From Burkholderiaceae bacterium (GTDB lineage: Bacteria; Pseudomonadota; Gammaproteobacteria; Burkholderiales; Burkholderiaceae_C), in the NCBI GenBank assembly GCA_030695205.1, contig JAUYTN010000033.1, positions 1 to 64,000 on the forward strand: a stretch of 64,000 nt of DNA, written 5' to 3'. How positions within the stretch are numbered: the stretch's first letter is position 1; the number at the start of each line of letters is the position of its first letter. The notes below the pieces were generated by a model. It was not told the DNA's origin and did no database searches. It saw only the letters and a program-made list of their open reading frames with translations. Positions 1-7,364 of this stretch are shown in pieces. Both the position numbers and the translations under genes were made by a program.

Positions 1-139
1 TGTTCATCGGCTCGCGATTTACGCTCCACGCTTCCTTCCCACGCTCGGTCGCCCTTACGCAGTTGCGCTTCGCTTTGCTCACTGTGACCAGCTCGCAGCG
101 GGACTTGCACCCGCAGGTGTGCGCCCATGCTGGGCGCAC
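1..139 (-). mobile_element. 5' end of a group II intron (runs off the left edge)
   Basis: Read on the minus strand, the sequence begins at 139 with GTGCGCCCAGCATGGGCGCA, the type of 5' end seen in bacterial group II introns. A GGTGCAAGTCCCG word and a structured GC-rich domain I-like stretch follow. The intron continues beyond position 1, so its reverse transcriptase/maturase is not visible. It begins 8 nt after the stem of the porin terminator at 147-176. Class C group II introns are known to insert directly downstream of rho-independent terminators, so position and sequence agree. The class assignment is inference from the 5' end and the insertion site. Confidence 0.72.
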
Positions 140-146
140 CAACACA

Positions 147-176
147 AAAGCCACTCGATTTGCACCGAGTGGCTTT
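147..176 (-). terminator. Rho-independent terminator of the porin gene
   Basis: A perfect 11-bp stem (AAAGCCACTCG at 147-157 with CGAGTGGCTTT at 166-176) has an 8-nt loop. On the minus strand it is followed by TTTTGTGTT. It lies about 40 bp after the porin stop codon. The T-rich tail is cut by the group II intron boundary at 139/140. Confidence 0.85.
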
Positions 177-216
177 GGCTTTGAGTCAACTGCTGGCCAT
201 CAGACCAGCGGCTTCG

Positions 217-1221
217 TCAGAAGTTGTGGCGAACGCCCAGGCCCCAGCTCTTGACAGTAGCTTGGCCTTTGGTTGCGTCGTTCAGGTAAGCGCCGTACAC
301 AAAGGTCCGCTTAGACAGTGGGTACTTGGCTTCCAAGAGGTAGTCAGTTGACTTATTAGAAGTGTCGGTTGCCCGGGCCATGTCTGCAGTCAAAATCACT
401 GGACCAACAGGAGCGCTAACACCCAAGGTCACACCTTTTTTGGCTGTTGCTGTGGCTGTCTTGGTCGACTCCAGATTCTGGTAGCTAGCTGCAACGGTAG
501 CTACGCCGAAGTTGTACTTACCGCCGATAGCCATGTTGGCTTTCGCGCCGGTGGCGCTCAGCTTGTTGTAGTTGAAGGAAACAACCATCGGGCCGGCCGC
601 GTAGGTTGCGGCCAAGTCGTACAAAGCGCCAGCTGCGTTGTTGCCTTTGAGGACGGTACCCAATTCGACAGTCACGCCACCGAAATTGGGGGTGACGTAG
701 CTGATCATTGCATCATTACGCGAACCCTTACCGGCAAAACTAAACTGTTTCGCCACTGCGGAGTAGTTGGCAGCACCGGTCAGTTCCCACGCAGCTACGC
801 TGCGGAAAGCAGTATTCAACTGACGGCCAGCAGTGATGGACCCAAATCCGCCGGACAAAGACACGTTGGCAGCACGCTGGAACAAGTCGGTGTCAAGGCC
901 AGCCTGGCCAGCAGCACACGTCGTGAGGTTGCAGGCAGAGCCATCAGCCAAACTCACGTTAGCTTCGTAATTGAAGCCGGCCTTAAGGCCACCACCCAAA
1001 TCTTCCGTGCCACGCAGGCCAAAACGGCTGTTACCGTTGTTCACACCACCAACACCAGCAGCGTTTGCACCACCGCCGTTAGCGCTGGCAGCAAACTTGG
1101 ACCCAGCAACGTTGTTGTCACCCACAGAAATGTCGGCCACGCCGTACAGGGTCACGGAAGATTGTGCGAAGGCGGCGCCGGTGGCGGCAACTGCGGCCAG
1201 AGCGATCAGTGTCTTTTTCAT
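217..1221 (-). CDS. Gram-negative porin (general diffusion, Porin_4 type)
   Basis: This is an outer-membrane porin of 334 residues, expected to form a 16-stranded trimeric barrel that lets small hydrophilic solutes through. The start at 1221 is chosen because it opens a classic Sec signal peptide (MKKTLIALAAVAATGAAFA, cleaved before QSSVTLYG) and has a GGAG ribosome site 8 nt upstream. The open frame runs much further upstream, antisense to coq7, but that part has no signal peptide. The mature protein starts with the SSVTLYGVADIS strand usual in betaproteobacterial porins and ends in Phe (GLGVRHNF), the outer-membrane assembly signal. It is single and divergent from coq7, with its own terminator. 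Substrate preference cannot be read from the sequence. Confidence 0.95.
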   Translation of the reverse strand: MKKTLIALAAVAATGAAFAQSSVTLYGVADISVGDNNVAGSKFAASANGGGANAAGVGGVNNGNSRFGLRGTEDLGGGLKAGFNYEANVSLADGSACNLTTCAAGQAGLDTDLFQRAANVSLSGGFGSITAGRQLNTAFRSVAAWELTGAANYSAVAKQFSFAGKGSRNDAMISYVTPNFGGVTVELGTVLKGNNAAGALYDLAATYAAGPMVVSFNYNKLSATGAKANMAIGGKYNFGVATVAASYQNLESTKTATATAKKGVTLGVSAPVGPVILTADMARATDTSNKSTDYLLEAKYPLSKRTFVYGAYLNDATKGQATVKSWGLGVRHNF

Positions 1222-1382
1222 TGAGTGTTCTCCAAGGTTGAAAAAAGAGGCGATGGGCGTGGCCCTAAAGCCAACCTCCGTTTGGGAAGTTGGGTGTATT
1301 GCACCAGAAGGTTGCGCGGGCTCAAAGAGCAGCGGTCTTTTTTTGGCTTCTGGTGGCCACAGACGTTGCAAAGTTGCCACAT

Positions 1383-1399
1383 TGCACCTATTTGGTGCA
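1383..1399. promoter_or_regulatory. TGCACC-N5-GGTGCA dyad between porin and coq7 (NtrC-like)
   Basis: A perfect inverted repeat, TGCACC TATTT GGTGCA, lies in the divergent promoter region. It matches the known NtrC (GlnG) site TGCACC-N5-GGTGCA. A degenerate partner, TGCACC AGAA GGTTGC, lies at 1300-1315. I could not find a sigma-54 promoter with correct GG-N10-GC spacing, so control by NtrC is only a suggestion. Confidence 0.4.
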
Positions 1400-1458
1400 G
1401 TTTGACCCAATACCCGCGACAAGCCGTCGGTTACCCGCACCACCGCCACAATTACCGC

Positions 1459-2109
1459 ATGAAAAGTCCAATTGAACCTTGGCTGGTCGCCACCGATTCC
1501 GCGCTTCGCACTCTGTTCGCGCCCGCACGCGCAAGCCGCCGCTGCCCCACGGTACCGGCGGCCAGCAAACAAGCCCCACCCTTGAGCGAAGCCGATCAGC
1601 AACTGGCTGGCGCGCTGATGCGGGTGAACCATGTGGGCGAGGTCTGTGCGCAAGCCCTGTATGCGGCACAGGCACTGGGGGCGCGCACCTTTGCCCGCGA
1701 CGAGGCGCTGGCCGCGCACATGGAGGCCGCAGGCCGAGAAGAAGCCGACCACCTGGCGTGGACCGAGGCGCGGCTGCAAGCGCTGGGCAGCCGCGCCTCG
1801 CTGCTCAACCCGCTGTGGTACGCGGGAGCATTTGGGCTGGGCCTGCTGGCCAGCCGGGCTGGCACCCGCGCCAGCCTGGGTTTTGTGGTGGAAACCGAAC
1901 GCCAGGTCGAGGCCCACCTGATGGACCACCTGGATCGCTTGCCTGCTGGCGATATCGAGTCGCTGGCGGTGGTGGCACAAATGCGCGCCGACGAAGCCCG
2001 ACACGCCCGCGAGGCTCAGCAAGTGGGCGCTGCCGAGCTGCCTTTGCCCATCAAATTGGCCATGAAGGCCGCCGCCAAGGTCATGACCACGGTGGCGCAC
2101 AGGGTGTGA
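1459..2109 (+). CDS. coq7: 2-polyprenyl-3-methyl-6-methoxy-1,4-benzoquinone monooxygenase Coq7
   Basis: A di-iron hydroxylase of ubiquinone synthesis: it hydroxylates C6 of the demethoxyubiquinone ring at the inner membrane. It has 216 residues, normal for the proteobacterial family. The di-iron carboxylate motifs are visible in order: RVNHVGE (55-61), EEADH (94-98), a [11 protein letters not shown] segment and DEARHA near the C-terminus. The ATG at 1459 is chosen because family similarity begins soon after it; the in-frame sequence upstream is promoter DNA. It is divergent from the porin and monocistronic. Confidence 0.93.
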   Translation: MKSPIEPWLVATDSALRTLFAPARASRRCPTVPAASKQAPPLSEADQQLAGALMRVNHVGEVCAQALYAAQALGARTFARDEALAAHMEAAGREEADHLAWTEARLQALGSRASLLNPLWYAGAFGLGLLASRAGTRASLGFVVETERQVEAHLMDHLDRLPAGDIESLAVVAQMRADEARHAREAQQVGAAELPLPIKLAMKAAAKVMTTVAHRV

Positions 2110-2201
2110 GCACCCCATCTACTCAATGCTTACCGTTTCGCAGGCGGACCAGCGGGTGGCGAGTCTGAAGTTTGGACGCCAGTGTTGGCCCTGCGAAGGG
2201 T

Positions 2202-2492
2202 TTAATGCACGCTGACTCCAAATTTCAGGCCCGTTGCCCTGAGAACCGCACTGAGTGTTCTGATGGTTGGGTTGCCTCGCGCTGACAGCGTCCGGTACAG
2301 CGTTTCCCGAGAAAGAGATGCCTTTTCAGCCACCGAGGCCATTCCACCTCTGGCCTCCACCACATGACGCAATGCAGCCAAGTACACCTTGGGATCATCG
2401 TCCTCACTCGCTGCGTTCAAATACTCGGCAGCGTATTCAGGATCGGCCAGCTTGGCTTTCAGCCACTCATTGTGTGAAGCGCTTTGTTTCAT
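2202..2492 (-). CDS. Antitoxin of a HigBA/RelBE-like module (HTH protein)
   Basis: A small DNA-binding antitoxin expected to neutralise the toxin encoded just upstream and to repress the operon. The ATG at 2492 is preferred over upstream ATGs at 2522 and 2513: it overlaps the toxin stop as ATGA and follows a GGAG site. This gives 96 residues beginning MKQSASHNEWL. The C-terminal half (ASVAEKASLSRETLYRTLS, then GNPTIRTLSAVLRATGLKF) is the helix-turn-helix of the probable addiction-module antidote family. Toxin-before-antitoxin order is the HigBA arrangement. Confidence 0.85.
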   Translation of the reverse strand: MKQSASHNEWLKAKLADPEYAAEYLNAASEDDDPKVYLAALRHVVEARGGMASVAEKASLSRETLYRTLSARGNPTIRTLSAVLRATGLKFGVSVH

Positions 2493-2815
2493 TTTTTGCT
2501 CCGTTTCTGCCATTCGTTCCACCGAAAAATGGCCCGTTCAATGTCAGAGGTTTGAGTGCGCTTGCCGCCTCCGTCACAGAGTAAAACAACCCGTTTGCCT
2601 TCGAGTGCGTAGTACACCCGATAGCCGGGGCCCCAGTCGATGCGCAGCTCCCAGACGCCTGCGCCAACCGCTCTGCAATCCCCGAAATTGCCAACTTCCA
2701 AGCGCAGCAGTCTTGAGGTGACGCGGGCCTGGGCTGTCCGGTCCTTCAACCCATCGAGCCATTGCACAAACAGGTCACGGCCAGCGTCGTCCGTGTAATG
2801 TCGTAGTTCGTACAT
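2489..2815 (-). CDS. HigB/RelE-like toxin (Gp49 family mRNA interferase)
   Basis: A 108-residue basic protein resembling the phage-derived Gp49-like / putative addiction-module killer family, which adopts the RelE fold and cleaves mRNA on ribosomes. Visible family features are the N-terminal YTDDAGRDLFVQWLDGLKD segment, GVWELRIDWGPGYRVYYA in the middle (the usual E-L-R-I-..-G-P-G-Y-R-V-Y-Y strand pair), LLCDGGGKRTQ, and a C-terminal helix. It overlaps the antitoxin by 4 nt, so the two are translationally coupled. No frame damage is seen. Confidence 0.85.
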   Translation of the reverse strand: MYELRHYTDDAGRDLFVQWLDGLKDRTAQARVTSRLLRLEVGNFGDCRAVGAGVWELRIDWGPGYRVYYALEGKRVVLLCDGGGKRTQTSDIERAIFRWNEWQKRSKK

Positions 2816-2823
2816 GCCGACAA

Positions 2824-2840
2824 TTTTAGCCTAAAAGCTA
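2824..2840. promoter_or_regulatory. Palindrome in the toxin-antitoxin promoter
   Basis: The perfect dyad TTTTAG-C-CTAAAA (2824-2836), overlapping TAGC-N6-GCTA (2827-2840), lies 9-25 bp upstream of the toxin start. HTH antitoxins of this family bind such palindromes to autorepress. Assignment is by position and symmetry only. Confidence 0.4.
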
Positions 2841-2948
2841 CAAATCGCCGCCTGAAACGATTCGCCTAAGGCAACACCGCATGCCGCTCATAGGCTGCCT
2901 CAGGGCAGTCGGTGGGGCAGCCACCGAGACAGACCGTGGAGCTCTGGC

Positions 2949-3398
2949 TCAGCCCTCCAGCACCTCAAAGCTGGTGGTGATGGCGGCGGTTTTGCCCAGC
3001 ATGATGCTGGCGGAGCAGTATTTGTCGTGGCTCATGGCAATGGCGCGTTCGACAGCTGCAGCGGGTACGCCTTTGCCGGTGACGGTGAAGTGCATGTGGA
3101 TGGCGGTGAAGACCTTGGGGTCGGTGTCGGCCCGTTCGCTGGTGAGCTTGACGCTGCAACCGCGCACATCGTGCCTGCCGCGCTTGAGAATAAGCACCAC
3201 GTCGTAGGCGGTGCAGCCGCCGGTGCCAGCCAGCACGGTTTCCATGGGCCGGGGGGCCAGGTTGGCGCCGCCGTTGTCGGGCTTAGCGGCGTCCGGGGCA
3301 CCGTCCATGGTCAAGACATGGCCGCTGCCGGTTTCGGCCACGAAGCCCATAGCAGAGCGTGTGCCACTGGGGCCTGTCCAACTGACGGTGCATTCCAT
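2949..3398 (-). CDS. OsmC/Ohr-family protein (YhfA-like)
   Basis: A 149-residue OsmC-like protein, a family of small dimeric thiol peroxidases and related proteins that handle organic hydroperoxides. The two family cysteines are visible in GGCTAYDVV (mid-protein) and KYCSASIML (C-terminal third). The short form and the PMETVLAGTGGCTAYDV segment resemble E. coli YhfA more than OsmC or Ohr, so peroxidase activity is not assured. The ATG at 3398 is used. It is monocistronic and convergent with the toxin-antitoxin pair. Confidence 0.85.
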   Translation of the reverse strand: MECTVSWTGPSGTRSAMGFVAETGSGHVLTMDGAPDAAKPDNGGANLAPRPMETVLAGTGGCTAYDVVLILKRGRHDVRGCSVKLTSERADTDPKVFTAIHMHFTVTGKGVPAAAVERAIAMSHDKYCSASIMLGKTAAITTSFEVLEG

Positions 3399-3529
3399 AC
3401 ATCAAGTCCTGTGTGTGTGTCGAGACAACGCTCAAAACCTGTGCGTTTAGAGCCTATTCACCAAAGTGCCACAAAGTTTTCCACCACATGGTGCAATGCA
3501 GCAATTGTTGGGTTAGCATCCATTGTAAG

Positions 3530-3619
3530 TTTCAAGGATGTTGCCTTGCCCCAGTTGTCTCCTCCACCCTGAGCGAAAGGTGGATTCAGCCCCGAGCCTC
3601 ACGGTTCGGGGCTTTTTTT
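3530..3619 (+). ncRNA. Candidate small RNA with two hairpins and an intrinsic terminator
   Basis: The 266-bp gap between the OsmC-like gene and ilvA contains no credible ORF but has two consecutive stem-loops. The first is TCCACC (3563-3568) with GGTGGA (3579-3584), preceded by GTCTCCTCC. The second is a GC-rich terminator stem, AGCCCCGA (3588-3595) with TCGGGGCT (3606-3613), followed by seven T. No protein gene ends on this strand just upstream, so the terminator implies a short non-coding transcript. The 5' end is a guess; no convincing -35/-10 was found for it. The alternative is an ilvA leader/attenuator. Confidence 0.35.
3588..3619 (+). terminator. Intrinsic terminator upstream of ilvA
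   Basis: An 8-bp GC-rich stem with a 10-nt loop is followed by TTTTTTT. It ends 45 bp before the ilvA start and belongs to whatever transcript covers 3.5 kb (see the small-RNA candidate). Confidence 0.75.
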
Positions 3620-3645
3620 GTGCCGTGGCGGGGGCTCACTATGAT
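3618..3645 (+). promoter_or_regulatory. Possible sigma-70 promoter of ilvA
   Basis: TTGTGC (3618-3623), a 16-bp spacer and TATGAT (3640-3645) lie between the upstream terminator and the ilvA start. The predicted start point would be only about 10-15 nt before the ATG, so the leader would be very short. Confidence 0.35.
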
Positions 3646-3664
3646 CGGGGGCAAGGATTTTTTC

Positions 3665-5335
3665 ATGAGCGCACCACCTGTTTCCCCGCTGGCCACTGGC
3701 CCTGGCACACCAATCGGCACCCTCTCTGACACCGCCTGCGCACCCCCGCCAGCCGCGCTGACCCCCCAGGACTATTTGCAGCGCATCCTGAATGCGCGGG
3801 TGTATGACGTGGCCATTGAGTCGGCGCTGGAGCCCGCGCGCGACCTCAGCCGACGCCTGGGCAACACCGTGCTGCTCAAGCGGGAAGACCAGCAGCCAGT
3901 GTTCAGCTTCAAGCTGCGGGGGGCCTACAACAAGATGGCCCACCTGACACCGGCGCAGCTGGCGCGCGGGGTCATTTGTGCTTCGGCGGGCAACCACGCA
4001 CAGGGTGTGGCCATGAGCGCCCGCAAGCTGGGCACACGCGCCGTGATCGTGATGCCTACCACCACCCCACAGCTGAAGATCGATGCCGTGCGCAACCTGG
4101 GCGGCGAGGTGGTGCTGAGCGGTGACAGCTACACCGATGCCTACGACCACGCGGTGCGCCTGCAGCAAGACCAGGGGCTGACCTTTGTGCACCCGTTTGA
4201 CGACCCGGATGTGATCGCAGGCCAGGGCACCATTGCCATGGAGATGCTGCGCCAGCTTCAGGGCCTGGGCACACACCGCCTGGATGCGGTGTTTGTGGCC
4301 ATTGGCGGGGGCGGTTTGATTTCGGGCGTGGCCAACTACATCAAAGCGGTGCGTCCTGACATCAAGGTCATTGGGGTGCAGATGAACGACTCAGACGCGA
4401 TGATGCAGTCGGTGGCGGCGGGCCATCGGGTGACATTGCCCGACGTGGGCCTGTTCTCGGACGGCACAGCGGTGAAGCTGGTGGGGGAAGAAACCTTTCG
4501 GATAGCCACCGGCCTGGTGGACGGCTTCATGACCGTGGACACCGACGCGGTGTGCGCCGCCATCAAGGACATTTTTGTGGACACACGCAGCATCGTCGAG
4601 CCTGCGGGTGCGCTGGCGGTGGCTGCCATCAAACAGTATGTGGCCGAGCACGGCACCGAGGGCCAGACCTACGCCGCCATTTTGTGCGGGGCCAACATGA
4701 ACTTCGACCGCCTGCGCTTTGTGGCCGAGCGGGCCGAGGTGGGTGAGGAGCGCGAAGCCCTGTTTGCGGTGTCCATTCCCGAAGAGCGGGGCAGCTTTCG
4801 GCGGTTTTGCGAGCTGATCGGCCACTTGCCCAGCTTTGGCGGTGGCAAAGGCCCGCGCAACATCACCGAGTTCAATTACCGCATCGGCGACGCCGAGCGT
4901 GCCCATGTGTTTGTGGGCCTGACCACCCGGCACAAAGGCGAGAGCCGCCACATCGCCCAGGCGCTGAACGACCAGGGCTTTCAGGCACTGGACCTGACGC
5001 ACGACGAGTTGGCCAAAGAACACCTGCGGCACATGGTGGGCGGCCCATCGGCACTGGCTCGTGACGAGCGGCTGCTGCGCTTTGTATTCCCGGAGCGCCC
5101 GGGGGCGCTGATGAAGTTTCTGAGCCTGATGAGCCCGGGCTGGAACATCAGTCTGTTTCATTACCGCAACCAGGGTGCGGACTACGGCCGGATTCTGGTG
5201 GGCCTGCAGGTGCCCACCCAGGACGGTGCGGCGTTTGCCGAGTTTCTGACCACGCTGGGCTACCCCTGCGTCGAAGAAACCGTCAACCCGGCGTACCAGT
5301 TGTTTTTGCGTCAGCCTGAAGCGACGCAGCCCTGA
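3665..5335 (+). CDS. ilvA: Threonine ammonia-lyase, biosynthetic (threonine deaminase)
   Basis: A PLP enzyme converting threonine to 2-oxobutanoate and ammonia, the first committed step of isoleucine synthesis. It has 556 residues. The Schiff-base lysine is K83 in SFKLRGAYNK, the glycine-rich phosphate loop is AIGGGGLISG, and two ACT-like regulatory domains fill the last third (about 370-556), as in the long, isoleucine-inhibited biosynthetic form. The ATG at 3665 has AAGGA upstream; an in-frame ATG at 3641 would add eight residues. The first 30 residues are a Pro/Ala-rich tail not typical of the catalytic core. It is followed after 60 bp by cobT. Confidence 0.94.
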   Translation: MSAPPVSPLATGPGTPIGTLSDTACAPPPAALTPQDYLQRILNARVYDVAIESALEPARDLSRRLGNTVLLKREDQQPVFSFKLRGAYNKMAHLTPAQLARGVICASAGNHAQGVAMSARKLGTRAVIVMPTTTPQLKIDAVRNLGGEVVLSGDSYTDAYDHAVRLQQDQGLTFVHPFDDPDVIAGQGTIAMEMLRQLQGLGTHRLDAVFVAIGGGGLISGVANYIKAVRPDIKVIGVQMNDSDAMMQSVAAGHRVTLPDVGLFSDGTAVKLVGEETFRIATGLVDGFMTVDTDAVCAAIKDIFVDTRSIVEPAGALAVAAIKQYVAEHGTEGQTYAAILCGANMNFDRLRFVAERAEVGEEREALFAVSIPEERGSFRRFCELIGHLPSFGGGKGPRNITEFNYRIGDAERAHVFVGLTTRHKGESRHIAQALNDQGFQALDLTHDELAKEHLRHMVGGPSALARDERLLRFVFPERPGALMKFLSLMSPGWNISLFHYRNQGADYGRILVGLQVPTQDGAAFAEFLTTLGYPCVEETVNPAYQLFLRQPEATQP

Positions 5336-5394
5336 TGGCCTGACCCACAACCGTCCTTGCTTACTGTCCAACGCCCTGCGGGCAACCCCACACC

Positions 5395-6531
5395 ATGACC
5401 ACCGACAGCCCCTCCTTGCAACTGCCACCTGTGGCATCCACCGCCGACCCCGTGCTGGAGGCCGCGCTGCGCCACCGCATGGACCACAAAACTAAACCCC
5501 TGGGCGCACTGGGGCGGCTGGAGCAGCTCGCGGTGCAGCTCGGGCTCATCCAGCGCTCTGAGCACCTCCGGCTGGAGCGGCCACAGGTGGTGGTGTTTGC
5601 GGCCGACCACGGCATTGCCGACGAGGGCGTGTCCGCCTACCCGCAAGAAGTGACCGCCCAGATGGTGGCCAACATGCTGGGCGGGGGCGCTGCCATCAAC
5701 GTGCTGGCGCGCCAGCATGGGTTTGCCATGACGGTGGTGGATGCGGGGGTGGCGTCGCCCGTGCTACTGCCAGCCGCCAGCGCGGCGGGTGCGCCGACCC
5801 TGGTGCTGCGAAAAATCGGGTTTGGCACCCGCAACATGGCCCGCACACCTGCCATGACCGGCCAGCAGGCGCTGGCGGCGGTGCATGCTGGCATGGATGT
5901 GGTGCAACACCTGCCGGGCAATGTGGTGGCCTTTGGGGAAATGGGCATTGGCAACACGTCCAGCGCGTCGCTGCTGCTGTCGCGCCTGTGCGGCGTCACG
6001 CTGGCCGACGCCGTGGGCCGGGGCACCGGCCTGGACGATGCCCGCCTGGACCACAAGTTGCGGGTGCTGTTTGAGGTGTCGCTCAAACACCGCGAGGCCA
6101 AGTCCCCACTTGCTGCACTGACAGCGTTGGGGGGCTTTGAAATTGCCATGATGGTCGGCGCCATGCTGCAGGCCGCCAGTGAGCGCCGGGTGGTGCTGGT
6201 GGACGGCTTCATTGCCGGCGCGGCCGCTCTGGTGGCCCGGGGGCTGCGGCCACACTGCACCGACTACATGGTGTTTGCCCACCGCTCGGCCGAGGCCGGG
6301 CACCGGCTCATGACGGTGCACCTGGGGGCTAACCCGCTGCTCAACCTGGACATGCGCCTGGGCGAAGGCTCTGGCGCGCTGGTGGCCTGGCCCCTGGTAC
6401 AGTCAGCCGCGCTCCTGATGAACGACATGGCCAGCTTTGAGGGCGCAGGCGTCAGCACCGCCGCCGAGCCTGTGGTCACCGCAGCCCAGACAGGCAGCCA
6501 CCCCTTGCCAACGGGCCACGCCAGCGCATGA
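5395..6531 (+). CDS. cobT: Nicotinate-nucleotide--dimethylbenzimidazole phosphoribosyltransferase
   Basis: Makes alpha-ribazole phosphate from nicotinate mononucleotide and 5,6-dimethylbenzimidazole for the lower ligand of cobalamin. It has 378 residues, slightly long because of short terminal tails. Recognisable segments are TKPLGALGRLE, VFAADHGIADEGVSAYP, MLGGGAAIN, GEMGIGNTSSAS and the C-terminal LDMRLGEGSGA. It overlaps cobS by 4 nt (ATGA), so cobT-cobS-cobC are translationally linked. No cobalamin riboswitch is visible in the 59-bp gap after ilvA. Confidence 0.95.
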   Translation: MTTDSPSLQLPPVASTADPVLEAALRHRMDHKTKPLGALGRLEQLAVQLGLIQRSEHLRLERPQVVVFAADHGIADEGVSAYPQEVTAQMVANMLGGGAAINVLARQHGFAMTVVDAGVASPVLLPAASAAGAPTLVLRKIGFGTRNMARTPAMTGQQALAAVHAGMDVVQHLPGNVVAFGEMGIGNTSSASLLLSRLCGVTLADAVGRGTGLDDARLDHKLRVLFEVSLKHREAKSPLAALTALGGFEIAMMVGAMLQAASERRVVLVDGFIAGAAALVARGLRPHCTDYMVFAHRSAEAGHRLMTVHLGANPLLNLDMRLGEGSGALVAWPLVQSAALLMNDMASFEGAGVSTAAEPVVTAAQTGSHPLPTGHASA

Positions 6532-7364
6532 CCGCCTGGCTGGCGCAGGGATTGCGCCACTTCTTGCTGGCGGTGCAGTTTTTTACCCGCATCCCCATCA
6601 CCGGCGCACTGGCAGCCTGGGTGGGCTTCAGCCCTGAGATGCTGCGGGCCAGTGTGGCGCACTTTCCGGCCATGGGGTTGGTGGTGGGGTCGGTGGCGGT
6701 GGCGGTGGCGGCCGCTTGCATGGCCCTGCTGCCCGACACCGCCCACACCCCGCTGGTGGCCGCTGCCCTGAGCACCGTGGCCACGGTGATGCTGACCGGC
6801 GGCTTCCATGAAGACGGCCTGGCCGATGTGGCCGATGGCCTGGGTGGCAGCCACCTGCGCGAGCGCGCACTGGAGATCATGAAAGACTCCCGGGTGGGTG
6901 CCTACGGTGCCATGGCCCTGGCGCTGGTGCTGCTGACCAAGGTGGCCCTGCTGGCCGCGCTGCTCGGCCTGGACCCCACCGCCGCCCTGGCGCTGATGGT
7001 GCTGGCCCACGTCAGCTCGCGCACCTGGCCCATGCTCACCATTGCGCGGCTGCCCCATGTGGGCGATGCGGCGGGCTCCAAATCCAAGCCACTGGCCGAC
7101 CAGGTATCAAGCCAGGCGTTGCTGACAGGATTTTTATGGTGTTTTTTGCCATTTACGCTTGCCTTATATGCATTGTCAGCTACAAATATTTTATCAATTG
7201 CAGGTGGACTGATGGGGGGGCTTCTGGCCTGGCTCTACACCACCCGGTTGCTGAACAAACGGCTGGGAGGCTTCACAGGGGACGGCCTGGGTGCCACCCA
7301 GCAGCTGTGCGAGGCGGCCTTTTTGCTGGGTGCACTGGCGGCATGGAACCAGCAGCTGACCTAG
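6528..7364 (+). CDS. cobS: Adenosylcobinamide-GDP ribazoletransferase (cobalamin synthase)
   Basis: A membrane enzyme joining adenosylcobinamide-GDP with alpha-ribazole (phosphate) to give cobalamin (phosphate). It has 278 residues with several hydrophobic segments. Family motifs are FTRIPI near the N-terminus, GGFHEDGLADVADGLGG (metal-binding acidic motif) and KDSRVGAYGA. An AT-rich stretch (about 7110-7205) unlike the surrounding DNA encodes a transmembrane part around residues 195-226 and includes a weak copy of the dispersed repeat. It starts on the cobT stop codon and overlaps cobC by 22 nt. Confidence 0.93.
   Translation: MTAWLAQGLRHFLLAVQFFTRIPITGALAAWVGFSPEMLRASVAHFPAMGLVVGSVAVAVAAACMALLPDTAHTPLVAAALSTVATVMLTGGFHEDGLADVADGLGGSHLRERALEIMKDSRVGAYGAMALALVLLTKVALLAALLGLDPTAALALMVLAHVSSRTWPMLTIARLPHVGDAAGSKSKPLADQVSSQALLTGFLWCFLPFTLALYALSATNILSIAGGLMGGLLAWLYTTRLLNKRLGGFTGDGLGATQQLCEAAFLLGALAAWNQQLT
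7173..7204 (+). repeat. Weak copy of the dispersed AT-rich repeat (inside cobS)
   Basis: An AT-rich islet with CAGC, AAATATT and TATCAATTGC words, in frame within cobS. It shares only the left part of the consensus, so it may be a remnant or chance. Confidence 0.3.

Noticed and set aside
1321..1400. Sigma-54 promoter near the NtrC-like dyad (TGGCAACTTTGCA and TGGCCACAGACGTTGCA)
   Set aside because: The GG-to-GC spacing is 7 and 11 bp instead of 10 in the two candidates.
1222..2118. N-terminal extension of the porin frame across coq7
   Set aside because: The signal peptide and ribosome site place the porin start at 1221; the extension is antisense to coq7.
3482..3493. CACCA-CA-TGGTG dyad upstream of ilvA as an operator
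   Set aside because: Short, with no matching partner or family; kept only as part of the small-RNA region.
5336..5394. Cobalamin riboswitch before cobT
   Set aside because: The gap is only 59 bp, too short for the element, and no B12-box-like word is seen.
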